This document shows, in pieces, positions 8,261 to 17,398 of a DNA stretch of 64,000 bases. The stretch is taken from positions 7,537,961 through 7,601,960 of the forward strand of contig NZ_JH993797.1 in NCBI RefSeq assembly GCF_000316115.1. The letters run 5' to 3'. The position numbers and the translations under genes are program-made. The DNA comes from Leptolyngbya sp. PCC 7375 (GTDB lineage: Bacteria > Cyanobacteriota > Cyanobacteriia > Phormidesmidales > Phormidesmidaceae). Below the pieces are notes generated by a model, which worked only from the letters and a program-made list of their open reading frames with translations, was not told the origin of the DNA and ran no database searches. Each line of letters opens with the position of its first letter. Position 1 is the first letter of the stretch.

Positions 8261-10141
8261 CTAGTTGTCTTCTGCAGTAACAAACTTGGATAGTAGCTTG
8301 ATATAAGCTGACTGGTAGTAGATGGCGGGTTCTATGATTTCATATGTGGGTTGATTGGGCTCAACGTCATCGATGTAGGCTTTCATTGGCGGTCCTGACG
8401 CGATTGCTTCATCTCCGGAATAGTCTTTGTAAGGACCGCCCATAAAGAACCCAGGTGCTGGTCCTTTCTTCGATGTCAGTGCGTTTTCAAATTCACCCTG
8501 ACCAAACCACTGATGGTACATCTCATTAGCGGAGTATTCGGCACCATATTCATACATGTTACTGAGGAAGACAATGCCTAATGGATTTACACCGTGAAAA
8601 TAGTTGATGGCACCTAAGGACCGCTCAATGTAGGCTGGCCATTCTGCTTTATGGATGCCCAACATAACAGGATCATAATTCATGTTCCCATAGTTGGCCT
8701 TCGTCATATTGCTGCCCCAATGATACTGTTCGTCAGGCATGTAGGAGCGAAACGGATCTAACAAATCATCGCTGCCATAGGCTTCTGGATGATAGTCAAT
8801 TAACTTATCTTCTAGATCTGTTAAAATTTCCTCTTTTAGTGCTGCATCCGCATCAGGCATTTGGGAATAGAAAATTAACGCATCTCCTTGCCAGGGATCG
8901 TAGCGAGACCAGGGACCGTCTCTGTAGGGTTGTGCCAGGTCAATATTGTCAACAACATAGTTGGAGAACTGTGGATCCCCTGTTGCTGCAAATAGATAAA
9001 CAGCGGCACTCACTGTTGTTCCCAACTGGGCGTCCGCAGTCATATCTGCGTCTCCTGATTTGATTTCTCCTGTGTCACAATCTGTGTCTATTGGATGGAC
9101 CTGAAACCAGTCCCAGGCTGCTCTGGCTCGTGATGTTAACTCAGCAGCGTAATCTTCTAATTCAGGAATAGACTGCATCTCTACTGCGGCGTGGGCAAAT
9201 ACGCTTGCGATCGCAATTGTAGATGATGAACACTTAGGACCATAATACCGAGGCCGAGTATCCTTACTAGGAATAGGGCTGGGCGGATTGTAATCCAAAT
9301 TTCCGATCTTAATAAAGACTCCACCATCATCGTCTTGCATCCGTATGAGCCAGTCTAATTCGTACTTGATTTCATCCAGCAAGTCAGGAATCCCATTACC
9401 CGACTCCGGAATATTAAAATCATCCGTCCAAATTTTGGGATTTTGACTATAGGCACTTAAAAGCTGATGGACTGGCTGCAACGTATACGTAACATACTTG
9501 TTTGTGTCACCTGCATCAAACCAACCACCATGCATGGCGCGTTCGGTCGCTGGATTTTGTTTGTCATCTACAAATCGTGCTTGGGTATCTTGTCCAGGAC
9601 CCATGTAAGCTGCTCCATCAGTCCAGCGTGCGTCTGCAAATGGTTCTGTTTTAGAGAAACCACTGCGCTGGTAGAAAAACATTCTAGTGGCAGCAATTAA
9701 GACATCTTTGTAGATGTCTGAGCGAATTTCAAATTCAGCTGAACGTGTCTCTCCATCTTCACGGACGATGACATACTTACCAGGCTCATCCAGGTCTGAA
9801 AAATCAACCCACCAGGCACGTTCTCCTGACTGTGAATGAACCGCCCCATTTGTCCACTTGACTGGGGTAATAACCTCAATCACCTCATCGGTTTCAGCAT
9901 TTCTTAATTCGTAAGGTTGATCGCCACCTAAAGGACCAATAACAACCGCAACTTTTGGATCTTGAGGGCGATAGCCAAACTGGTCTACTAAGACTTGAAA
10001 CTCTTTAACCGTCGATTCTTGAGCGCTATCTGAACAGCTCAGTGCGCCAAGAGCAATAGTAACAGCACCAGCGACCTTAGCAATTGTGCCTAGTATTGCC
10101 TGATAATTTCGAAAAGGTTTGGTAAGCGTAGATTTAATCAT
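8261..10141 (-). CDS. Glycoside hydrolase family 9 (endoglucanase-like), probable lipoprotein
   Basis: A GH9 inverting glycosidase that would cut beta-1,4-glucan-like chains. The ATG at 10141 gives 626 residues with a basic start, a hydrophobic stretch and a Cys at residue 36 (ALSC), a weak lipobox; a GTG at 10219 would add 26 residues that spoil the signal. An Ig-like CelD_N domain (residues about 45-140, VDQFGYRPQDPKVAVV) precedes the (alpha/alpha)6 barrel. The catalytic Asp pair is in GGWFDAGD (209-212), and the catalytic Glu sits near residue 604 in IIEPAIYYQSA. VNPLGIVFLSN matches the conserved GxNP block. All catalytic residues are present. It lies among glycosyltransferase genes, so it more likely trims or releases the cell's own polymer than feeds on cellulose; that is inference. 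Confidence 0.85.
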   Translation of the reverse strand: MIKSTLTKPFRNYQAILGTIAKVAGAVTIALGALSCSDSAQESTVKEFQVLVDQFGYRPQDPKVAVVIGPLGGDQPYELRNAETDEVIEVITPVKWTNGAVHSQSGERAWWVDFSDLDEPGKYVIVREDGETRSAEFEIRSDIYKDVLIAATRMFFYQRSGFSKTEPFADARWTDGAAYMGPGQDTQARFVDDKQNPATERAMHGGWFDAGDTNKYVTYTLQPVHQLLSAYSQNPKIWTDDFNIPESGNGIPDLLDEIKYELDWLIRMQDDDGGVFIKIGNLDYNPPSPIPSKDTRPRYYGPKCSSSTIAIASVFAHAAVEMQSIPELEDYAAELTSRARAAWDWFQVHPIDTDCDTGEIKSGDADMTADAQLGTTVSAAVYLFAATGDPQFSNYVVDNIDLAQPYRDGPWSRYDPWQGDALIFYSQMPDADAALKEEILTDLEDKLIDYHPEAYGSDDLLDPFRSYMPDEQYHWGSNMTKANYGNMNYDPVMLGIHKAEWPAYIERSLGAINYFHGVNPLGIVFLSNMYEYGAEYSANEMYHQWFGQGEFENALTSKKGPAPGFFMGGPYKDYSGDEAIASGPPMKAYIDDVEPNQPTYEIIEPAIYYQSAYIKLLSKFVTAEDN

Positions 10142-10250
10142 AGGAGTGCTTGTGTAGATGGAGTTATGAGAAGATGCTGTAGAGATGAAGATAAATATCT
10201 CAAACAAATTCGAAAGCACAAATATATCCTAGGTAAGCCCAAGTAATGCA

Positions 10251-11237
10251 CTACTGCCAGTTACCTTGACGCCCTAAGAGGCCGGAGAGTGTTCCCATAC
10301 CTCGATACATTCTAAGTAATGCCTGGGCTACTTTACTCTTACCTAGAAATATAGATGGGACAATAGAGAGAAACCCTATGACAATTAAACCAAATCCTTT
10401 GATTGTTCGAATAGACTGGACCTTAAATGAAGGATAAAGCTCTGATTCAATTAAGCTGTGAACACTCCAAGACCAGAATCCCCTGTTTAAAATCCACCCT
10501 AAAGACAAGCGTTGATCGGCAATAGGCTCATAGAGAACTGCTTCATCAGCCCAAACAATTTTATATCCCTGTTTATTTAAGCATGAAAACAGGTAAGCAT
10601 CTTCTGCTCCCTTATGGGCAAAACGATGATCAAAGAGTGGCTCATCTTCCTCCAGATTTTTCAACAGCTTAGTGCTAAACATAACGTTGCCTGTGAAAGC
10701 CGTATCCATTCTTTTTCCAGTTTCATAGCGAGGAAATGCATAAAAGTCGCCAGCTTTAATCCAATTAGGCACTTTCTGTTCTTCCTTATAAACAGCAAGA
10801 ACTGGACCTGTAATAATGGCAGCGTTAAACTTCTGTTGATTGATTAAAAGTTCCTCTAACCACTGGGGAGTTGCAGTTTCATCGTCATCTAGCATGGCAA
10901 TGAAATTCGAATCTTCGGATGCCTCAGTAATACAACGATTACGCGCATATGTCACTCCCTGATTAGGCTCTACAAAATATTTGAGTGACCACTGGAAAGA
11001 AGACTTTAGGGCTTCAACCGTTGCCTCTGCAGAACGGGTAGAGTCATTATCAACGATGATGACTTCGATACTAGGTGCAGGAATCTGAGTAAATGTAAGG
11101 TTATTCAAAGACTCCAACAACTTTTGCAATAAGTGAGGGCGTTTATACGTTGCGGCACAAATTGAAACCTGTGTCAGAGCTGTGGAGAAATTGATATTAG
11201 CCTTACCATCGGATCGTTGATTGGAGGTTGCCTGCAT
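10251..11237 (-). CDS. Glycosyltransferase family 2
   Basis: A 328-residue GT-A transferase. The opening is VSICAATYKRPHLLQKLLES, followed by VIIVDNDST and a well-conserved QGVTYARNRCI. The D-x-D is AMLDDDE, and the later ED pair lies in HKGAEDAYLF. The C-terminal third has a Trp-rich stretch and one hydrophobic segment (GLIVIGFLSIVPSIFL) that may attach it to the membrane. ATG start; the stop is 109 bases before the GH9 start. Family members of this shape add sugars to O-antigen or exopolysaccharide units; the actual sugar is unknown. Confidence 0.88.
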   Translation of the reverse strand: MQATSNQRSDGKANINFSTALTQVSICAATYKRPHLLQKLLESLNNLTFTQIPAPSIEVIIVDNDSTRSAEATVEALKSSFQWSLKYFVEPNQGVTYARNRCITEASEDSNFIAMLDDDETATPQWLEELLINQQKFNAAIITGPVLAVYKEEQKVPNWIKAGDFYAFPRYETGKRMDTAFTGNVMFSTKLLKNLEEDEPLFDHRFAHKGAEDAYLFSCLNKQGYKIVWADEAVLYEPIADQRLSLGWILNRGFWSWSVHSLIESELYPSFKVQSIRTIKGFGLIVIGFLSIVPSIFLGKSKVAQALLRMYRGMGTLSGLLGRQGNWQ

Positions 11238-11482
11238 CTTTCAAGTTAAGTAAGTAAATTAGATTTGGAACTATTGGATGGCCCGAACCCATTTCAGCAT
11301 GGCTCTATCTGAAATAGTTGCTTCAGTTAATAGCTAAAAAATGGATATAGTAAAACACATATCTAGAATGCCCCACGTACAATTACGAATGAAAATTAGA
11401 AAGATTGTTCCTGAAAGCTACCTGTTATGTAGCTCAGCTCTTGATTACTGCTTCTGCCTGAGCTGACCATGTTTGAGCGTAT

Positions 11483-12460
11483 TTATTGTGAAGACTCAGA
11501 AGTATCTTTGTAGGTTTTCAGTGCATCTAAGAACTTGATATGTAATCCATAATTGCTATTGACAAATCGTTGTAAACATTCGTCAATAAAATCTTTGTAT
11601 ACAGGACGACCTTTATAGGGAGATAGATAGCTTGTAAAGATACCCTTTTTGGAAGGCACTGTATATTTGGAGGTTCCTGTACGGTGATCGGCCAAGTGTT
11701 TTTTGCCAGTCCAGTAGTGTCGGCTCAGAACGGTGGGAACTCGTGAGCAGTCTGGAGCTAGAAAATATGGGTGGTTGAGTTTTCGCCAAGACAAATAGAA
11801 TGTGTCTTTATCACCCATTGCATGTTGATACCAAAACTCCGAACCAAGGTTCATCCATTCGGCAAGGTTTAGGGCTTTCCAACAAGAAACTTTGTCAAAG
11901 AGTAGTAAACCCGTTTCAAATTCTGTATCACCGTTATAGGGCATACCTACATGGTCCCAAACAGGCTTACCAGGTAGGAGTACGTGACGCTGATAATCGG
12001 GGAAGAAAATAGCTCTATTCTCTTGATATTCCTTAGTGTCAAACAGAAACTCTAGATTGCATACGGGAAAGCAGTCAGCATCGATGAGCATCACTTCCCG
12101 TAATTGTGAGTGGAGAATGGCTGCTGTCTTAATAGGAAAACCACGCATCTGTTTTAGAGGCCGGTTTTTGCAACAGTCCATGATGTCATGCAACGAAACA
12201 TCATGTTCCATAAATGCTGGTCTGGCCCAGGCTGGAATCTCATCTTCACCAGCATGCCAGATTTCTATCGGTAGCGTCGCACCATAGTGCCGTAAGAGAC
12301 GGACAACAACATAAGCGCTTTCTAGATAAGGACCTCCTGCGCAGATGACAAACCCTCTTCCAGAAAAGTCTTTTATTTCGGGTGCTGGAGCCTTAACTTG
12401 TTCATTAAATAAGTCTGCAGCATTAGACGCATCGATCTTGTATTCTAATAAATCATTCAT
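11483..12460 (-). CDS. GT71-like (MNN1/alpha-mannosyltransferase-type) glycosyltransferase
   Basis: A 325-residue protein whose core resembles the mannosyltransferase family of fungal MNN1 enzymes (GT71). It opens with GFVICAGGPYLESAYVVVRL, has LPIEIWHAG, a lysine-containing KTAAILHSQLREVMLIDAD with the D-x-D metal site (LIDADCFP), then LEFLFDTKEY and IFFPDYQ, in the order seen in that family. FETGLLLFDK and GDKDTFYLSW match later conserved blocks. No signal or membrane span is visible. The stop lies 245 bases from the neighbouring GT2 start. GT71-like genes are unusual in bacterial capsule loci. Assignment rests on motif order only; it might be another GT-A family. Confidence 0.65.
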   Translation of the reverse strand: MNDLLEYKIDASNAADLFNEQVKAPAPEIKDFSGRGFVICAGGPYLESAYVVVRLLRHYGATLPIEIWHAGEDEIPAWARPAFMEHDVSLHDIMDCCKNRPLKQMRGFPIKTAAILHSQLREVMLIDADCFPVCNLEFLFDTKEYQENRAIFFPDYQRHVLLPGKPVWDHVGMPYNGDTEFETGLLLFDKVSCWKALNLAEWMNLGSEFWYQHAMGDKDTFYLSWRKLNHPYFLAPDCSRVPTVLSRHYWTGKKHLADHRTGTSKYTVPSKKGIFTSYLSPYKGRPVYKDFIDECLQRFVNSNYGLHIKFLDALKTYKDTSESSQ

Positions 12461-12739
12461 AGATTAATCCTTCAATTTATAGTGCTACACCACTGAATCT
12501 TCCCTGTACCATCTACAAAAATTGGTTCTGATGTTTCCGAAATAGGGTATGCAAAAGTGAAAATATCAGACGAAGTGAAAAATGTTCTTTCCGACACAAA
12601 CATTGACGCACTAGGTGATGCAAAGTTTCTTTTCTATCTGTTGATAGATGAAGGCTTTCCTTATCTATTCATGTCCTTAGAAGATATCTTTTGTACGTCA
12701 TTGTGAACAGCTATGTTGAAGAAGAAGACTAGTGCAACG

Positions 12740-13435
12740 TCAAGACTTAATTTTGGGATAGACAGAGGCTAACTTACAGCGTGCATCGTCAACTTTCATC
12801 TGCCAATCGACCCCTCGCTGAGTGTTGTTGACATCGTTAGCCCAAGCGTCTGTTTCGACCCGCAATGTATCAATATCGCCGAAACGTCTACCATGGACAC
12901 ACTGACGAGTCATTGCACTCAGTTCGTTCTCGGCAATGTTGAGCCAACTGCCATGCTTTGGGGTGTAACAAAAGTCGATGCGCCGCACCAGTGCTCGCGC
13001 TTGCTCAGGCTCAAATACTTCATAGAACGCACCGATGGTATGAGTATTGAGGTTGTCACAAACAATCTGTACTCGCTCATCTTGTTGATAACGTTCTTCA
13101 ATCACCTGAGCGACCTCAATCGCCCAATCAGCCTTAGTTCTACGTTCTCGCACACTCACTTTTCGCCATCCGGCTAGGGGCTCTGTAAATATAAAGATGC
13201 TGGCCGTTCCGGCCCGTTCATACTCGTAATCGACCCGTTGGCCGTGCTGGGTGGTTGCGGGTTGTGGGGGGCGGGTTTCTTTTTGCAACTGTACCGGTTG
13301 CTCGTCCATGCATACCACTGGGCGAGTCGGGTCGTAAGGCTTAGCGTAAAGATCTAATACCGCCTCCATGTGAGCGACAAACTCAGCATCCGCTTCGGGC
13401 GGAATCACCCAGTATTCTATCTTCCGATTATTCAT
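12740..13435 (-). CDS. IS630 transposase, catalytic part (OrfB)
   Basis: The DDE half of an IS630 transposase, 231 residues. The catalytic triad is visible: VVCMDEQP near residue 43, VQIVCDNLNTH near residue 126, and PKHGSWLNIAENEL with the final Glu near residue 168. Its ATG overlaps the OrfA stop as ATGA. A run of seven A lies just before the overlap, and a shift to -1 there would fuse OrfA and OrfB into one protein of about 376 residues, near the usual family length. The stop codon lies inside the terminal inverted repeat. Confidence 0.9.
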   Translation of the reverse strand: MNNRKIEYWVIPPEADAEFVAHMEAVLDLYAKPYDPTRPVVCMDEQPVQLQKETRPPQPATTQHGQRVDYEYERAGTASIFIFTEPLAGWRKVSVRERRTKADWAIEVAQVIEERYQQDERVQIVCDNLNTHTIGAFYEVFEPEQARALVRRIDFCYTPKHGSWLNIAENELSAMTRQCVHGRRFGDIDTLRVETDAWANDVNNTQRGVDWQMKVDDARCKLASVYPKIKS

Positions 13436-13875
13436 GCCGTTTTTTTCAGGGTTTGGCGCACGGTCTCGTGGCTGATCGTTTCAACGATACCCAATTCGAC
13501 AACCTTGCGGGCTAACAGCCGTAGTGACCAATTGCTATAGCCAGCAGGCGGCGACCCTAACCGAGTGGCGATCACCTGAGCTTCCTGCTCGCCATCCAGC
13601 AACTTTTCGGTGGGCGGGCGACTCCGTTTTTTCCCATTGAGCGCCACCTCAAAGCCCTCCTCTACCAAGCGACGACGTAGATTCTCCACGGTCTGCCGAC
13701 GGCAGTTATAGGCGTCTGCGATGCACTGGTCACTCCAATTCGCTCCGGTGACATCTGTCTTGAGGAGAATCTGTGCTCGTCGGACTTTTTGGCTACTGCC
13801 ACTGAGCGTTTTGATGACCGTTTCGAGATGATTGCGCTCAGATTCACTTAATCGAACAATATATTTCTTCTGCAT
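13432..13875 (-). CDS. IS630 transposase, DNA-binding part (OrfA)
   Basis: The N-terminal helix-turn-helix half, 147 residues, with WSDQCIADAYNCRRQTVENL as recognition helix region and a second HTH (SNWSLRLLARKVVELGIVET) near the C-terminus. It ends LKKTA at the A7 run used for the probable frameshift into OrfB. Alone it lacks the catalytic triad. Confidence 0.88.
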   Translation of the reverse strand: MQKKYIVRLSESERNHLETVIKTLSGSSQKVRRAQILLKTDVTGANWSDQCIADAYNCRRQTVENLRRRLVEEGFEVALNGKKRSRPPTEKLLDGEQEAQVIATRLGSPPAGYSNWSLRLLARKVVELGIVETISHETVRQTLKKTA

Positions 13876-13947
13876 AGACCTTTAGAGTGCTCTATACAGA
13901 CTATCGCAACACTCTCGATAATCCCAATTTTTAGCTTTGACGCTGCA

Positions 13948-15150
13948 CTAGTGACTTTTAGCCATTTGAGTGAATGCTTGTGCTCCGCTTTCTACGGAAC
14001 TGGCAATATCATTCAGAAACTTTTCTTTTCGTGTTTGTAACCAATTTGAAGTTGTTTTTTCTGCACTTCGTGTTCTTTCAGTGTTCCAGTTAAACGCCTC
14101 AGCGGCTAATAGATGGGCAAACTCTTTAGGGTGTTCAGCTATTTGGACAATGGGAGAGACTAGAGAGACACCTCGCATAGAGGTTGGAGTGGCTACAATT
14201 GCTGATCCTGAGGCAAGAGCATCAAGGGTTTTGATTTGTATACCGCTGCCTCCCAACATGGGTAGTGCGATCACTCTAGCTTGGGCCATGAAAACCTGAG
14301 AGTTTGGTACAAACCCTTCATACTTAACATTTGGATATTTCCCGCTTAACCATTCAGCACCTTTGCCAGCAACGTGAATGGATAGCTGACTGGATAGTTC
14401 AGGATAAACAAACTTAAAAAACCAATGTAACCCTTCCTCATTGAATTTCCAAGTCCAGCTGCCAATTAATCCAATATCAAATCTCTTCTCAATCACGTTT
14501 TCAAAAACTTTCTCTGGACCTAAGGGTAAGGCTAGCGCTTTAACACTATAAACGCCTTTGAGTCTAGAAAAATGATTGGCATCATGCTCAGTTAAGGTCC
14601 AAATTTCTGCGGCTTGTTTTGAAAGTTCAGATTCTATTTTTTGTACCATTTTGGCTTCTCGAGCATAGAGCCATCTTTCAAACAAGTTCTTAGAGTTATT
14701 GAAGTGGCTGAGGTAGATTTCATGCTCAATATTATGAGCAATAAAGATAATCTTACTTTTCCCGGCAACTAATTTTGCTAACCAAGCTAGTTGAGAGTGA
14801 TCAATAAAAATCACATCATATTGCTTGGCACTAAGAAGAGTTTTGACCAAGTTCACATAGGCTTGGGAATAATATTTAGCAGCTGAATAGGGCAACTTAA
14901 CTATGAAACTTAGTAAAAGCCAGAGGATAGCGTCAATTTTGGCACTGCTTGTCTCTATATGTCGCTTTTCTACCAACACTTCATGAGCTTCTGGCTCAAA
15001 ACTATCATCCTTTCGCATGTAGCCTACAACTGAAACCTGATATCCGTTTTGTCTCAGGCCGTTAATAAAAGCCTGAGATGCAACTTCACCTCCAGTTTTC
15101 CTTCGGCTAGGAAGCAGCGTAGTTAAGAACAAAACATTAGTTGCTTTCAT
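13948..15150 (-). CDS. Glycosyltransferase family 4
   Basis: A 400-residue GT-B enzyme. It opens NVLFLTTLLPSRRKTGGEVA (the donor/acceptor loop GGE), has YDVIFIDHSQLAWL, IIFIAHNIEHEIY, and a C-terminal domain with IGLIGSWTWKFNEEGLHWF, VKYEGFVPN, and ALPMLGGSGIQIKTLDALAS, the usual E-x7-E region altered to a G-G-S-G-I-Q-x-K form known from sugar transferases of the PEP-CTERM/EpsH type. ATG start. An IS630 copy is inserted exactly at its stop codon; the stop TAG is rebuilt from the duplicated TA plus the first base of the element, so the protein is unchanged. Function: one step in repeat-unit synthesis. Confidence 0.85.
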   Translation of the reverse strand: MKATNVLFLTTLLPSRRKTGGEVASQAFINGLRQNGYQVSVVGYMRKDDSFEPEAHEVLVEKRHIETSSAKIDAILWLLLSFIVKLPYSAAKYYSQAYVNLVKTLLSAKQYDVIFIDHSQLAWLAKLVAGKSKIIFIAHNIEHEIYLSHFNNSKNLFERWLYAREAKMVQKIESELSKQAAEIWTLTEHDANHFSRLKGVYSVKALALPLGPEKVFENVIEKRFDIGLIGSWTWKFNEEGLHWFFKFVYPELSSQLSIHVAGKGAEWLSGKYPNVKYEGFVPNSQVFMAQARVIALPMLGGSGIQIKTLDALASGSAIVATPTSMRGVSLVSPIVQIAEHPKEFAHLLAAEAFNWNTERTRSAEKTTSNWLQTRKEKFLNDIASSVESGAQAFTQMAKSH

Positions 15151-16044
15151 TACTACTCAGAGAACCCTTTGTTTAATTCAATAAAACAGCTAAAAACATT
15201 ATTTGATTTCATAAAAAATCGATGCTTTCCTGGAAATTACATCGGAAATGACACTTAATCTTTTAGCCTTAGATAGCATGTACGCCTAATGCTTCCGCCC
15301 CATTTTTTAAATCCCCCTAACCCTTTAGTCTGGCATTAAAAAATCCTACAATGCCCTAAAAGTGAACTTTATAATCAAATAGGTGATCTATTTCTTTCAA
15401 AATGACTGAAATTATACAATTCTTGTTCCTTAAGATGCTATGACAGCTTCTCTAGTGCGGTAAAATATGCTGACGATATCGGGCAAAATGGCTGTGAATA
15501 CTATTTGTAGAGAATTATGTAAACGTCTGTTCGATAGCTAGAGCTAAGTGAACATAATGCTTACGTTCATTGAATAAACAATGAATTGAGCTTATATCAA
15601 CAGTTTTCAATTAATAAAAACCTGCTGAGTAGCTGGGTAGATGCCTGATTATGCCCTGATAGCTGCAACTAAGGAATATATTTTTCTATTATGAATGGAA
15701 GAGTTGTCTATGACAATACGTACTTTGTCGCAAACAAAATTGAATTATAGTTATTACGATTTCAAGATTAAGTTCAGCATAAACTGTCTTATATAATAGA
15801 GAATTATCGCGACATAGTTTATTGAGAATTCTTTTAAAATCCATGAATATGCTTTTAATATTGATTGATTACAGCAAAGCTTGTATTAATACTGTCAGTC
15901 TGTATAGACTTATTGTTTCTGGGTTGACTGATTTTAAATACTTTTTAAAATCTTTTTATTTTAATTAATTTTGAATTATTTCAATCCAAAGAAGTTGCAA
16001 GAAAATCATGCAAGAGATTTGATGTGTTCCTATGAAAACTACTT
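15151..16044. other. Long AT-rich non-coding gap
   Basis: Nearly 900 bases without a plausible gene on either strand lie between the GT4 start (15150) and the Wzx-like stop (16045), both leftward. It is clearly more AT-rich than its neighbours. The promoter of the GT4 gene must lie near its left end. I see no clear hairpin or repeat; it may be the scar of a lost gene. Confidence 0.45.
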
Positions 16045-17355
16045 CTAATCGCTGCTAGAAGTAGTTTCAGCCTGAATAACCTGCTCTTGCTCTTTTGATT
16101 GTCGGTAACAAAAGAACACCACTAGCCACAAGGTTACGAGTTTGAATATTTCAGATGTCAATGTTGCCCACGCTGCACCTTGCCAAGAATACCGAGGAAT
16201 GAGATATAGGTTTGCTCCAAAGTTAATAAAAGCTGCCGTCACTTGCAACACGCTTCTGGCTCTGTGAAAGCCTGCACCAGTTAAAGTATCAGCAGCAATA
16301 AATTGGAGAGTTGCGATCAAATGAATAGGTGCCAGCCATATTAATACACCACCAGACTGGGCGTATTCTGGTCCTAAAATATTTGATGTAAATGGCGAAA
16401 GAGTCAGTAAGGCAATTGCTGCAATAACTCCATAACCTACGGCCACAGGGACCAATTTAAAGGCAAATTGTAGACCTGCTTTAATGCCAGAAGCGCCATA
16501 TCGCAAAAAGCGAGTGTAGGTGGCACTCATAACTGCAATAATAATGATGTATCCAACATCGATAAATCGATACCCTGCAGCATAAATACCAGCTGCATCA
16601 GCAGATGCCAGACTGACTAACATTGTTCTGTCAATCTGGCCATTTACAGTTTCTGCGGACTGGGCAATGGCGAAGAAAAAGCCCTCAGCAAACTTGGGTG
16701 GATACTTTTTTAGATTGAATATAGGACTACCAAATAACTTGTTCACCGTTAGCAGTGATACAGTCGCTGGTATGATTGAGCCTAAACAGTATAAGCCACC
16801 CCAGGCAACAATATTACCATCTTCGAAGAAGACCAAGAGGGCGATGGCGGCAAGTAGTTTTCCTACACCGTATAGAACCTTATTTTGGGCAGCTACCTTG
16901 TAGCGATCGCAAGCCACAAATGCAGTTGCAGCTAGATCGAATACTTTCCCCCCTAAGAGGTCTGCGAGCAGGATAAATAAGACAAGCAGTAGTGACGTAC
17001 TGGGAGTAAAAATGACCGTGACCAGGCCTAGCATGATGGGTACTAGGGCAGCGGTAAAGGTTAAAGAGGTGAGTAGTGCTGTACCCCAATATCCTCTAAA
17101 AACTTTTGGGTCTCTTGAAACATACTTGATAAAAATATCCGCACTGCCGAGACCAACAAACGGAAACAGTAGCTTAACGAAGGCAGCAATTCCGATAAAT
17201 ATGCCGTATGCTTCAGCTCCTAGGACTCTAGCTACAATGACAAAGTAGGCACCTTGAATAAATATACCGAGTGCTTGGGCAGATAGCATCCACATGCTGT
17301 CTTTCACTAAGGATCCACTCAAGATCCCTTTGAGTTTAGAAATTATCTTTTTCAC
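16045..17355 (-). CDS. Wzx-like flippase (polysaccharide biosynthesis protein, MOP superfamily)
   Basis: A 436-residue integral membrane protein with about 12 to 14 hydrophobic spans in the MOP/Wzx pattern: ALGIFIQGAYFVIVARVLGA near the start, then LGSADIFIKYVSRD and repeated Gly/Ala/Leu-rich helices. Wzx proteins move lipid-linked repeat units from the inner to the outer leaflet. The start is GTG at 17355, with AGG just upstream; no better start is seen. It is the last gene of the wza-wzz-wzy-wzx block, 43 bases after wzy-like. Confidence 0.87.
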   Translation of the reverse strand: MKKIISKLKGILSGSLVKDSMWMLSAQALGIFIQGAYFVIVARVLGAEAYGIFIGIAAFVKLLFPFVGLGSADIFIKYVSRDPKVFRGYWGTALLTSLTFTAALVPIMLGLVTVIFTPSTSLLLVLFILLADLLGGKVFDLAATAFVACDRYKVAAQNKVLYGVGKLLAAIALLVFFEDGNIVAWGGLYCLGSIIPATVSLLTVNKLFGSPIFNLKKYPPKFAEGFFFAIAQSAETVNGQIDRTMLVSLASADAAGIYAAGYRFIDVGYIIIIAVMSATYTRFLRYGASGIKAGLQFAFKLVPVAVGYGVIAAIALLTLSPFTSNILGPEYAQSGGVLIWLAPIHLIATLQFIAADTLTGAGFHRARSVLQVTAAFINFGANLYLIPRYSWQGAAWATLTSEIFKLVTLWLVVFFCYRQSKEQEQVIQAETTSSSD

Positions 17356-17398
17356 CTCATTTACTCAGTTGTAAAGGATAAATTTGGCAAACTATAAA

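Larger units (their letters stand above)
12732..13948 (-). mobile_element. IS630-family insertion sequence, copy 1 (1217 bp)
   Basis: The ends start GTGCA and carry imperfect inverted repeats of about 28 bases (22 match). It is flanked by TA on both sides (12730-12731, 13949-13950), as expected for IS630/Tc1-type insertion at TA, and the site here is CTAG. Two overlapping reading frames encode the transposase. An apparently identical copy lies at 25486-26702 in the same orientation. The insertion sits exactly at the stop codon of the GT4 gene 13948-15150, which keeps its TAG. Confidence 0.92.

Noticed and set aside
8070..8264. 64-codon plus-strand ORF between GT4 and GH9 genes
   Set aside because: No family resemblance, odd composition, overlaps the GH9 stop; the region more likely is plain intergenic DNA.
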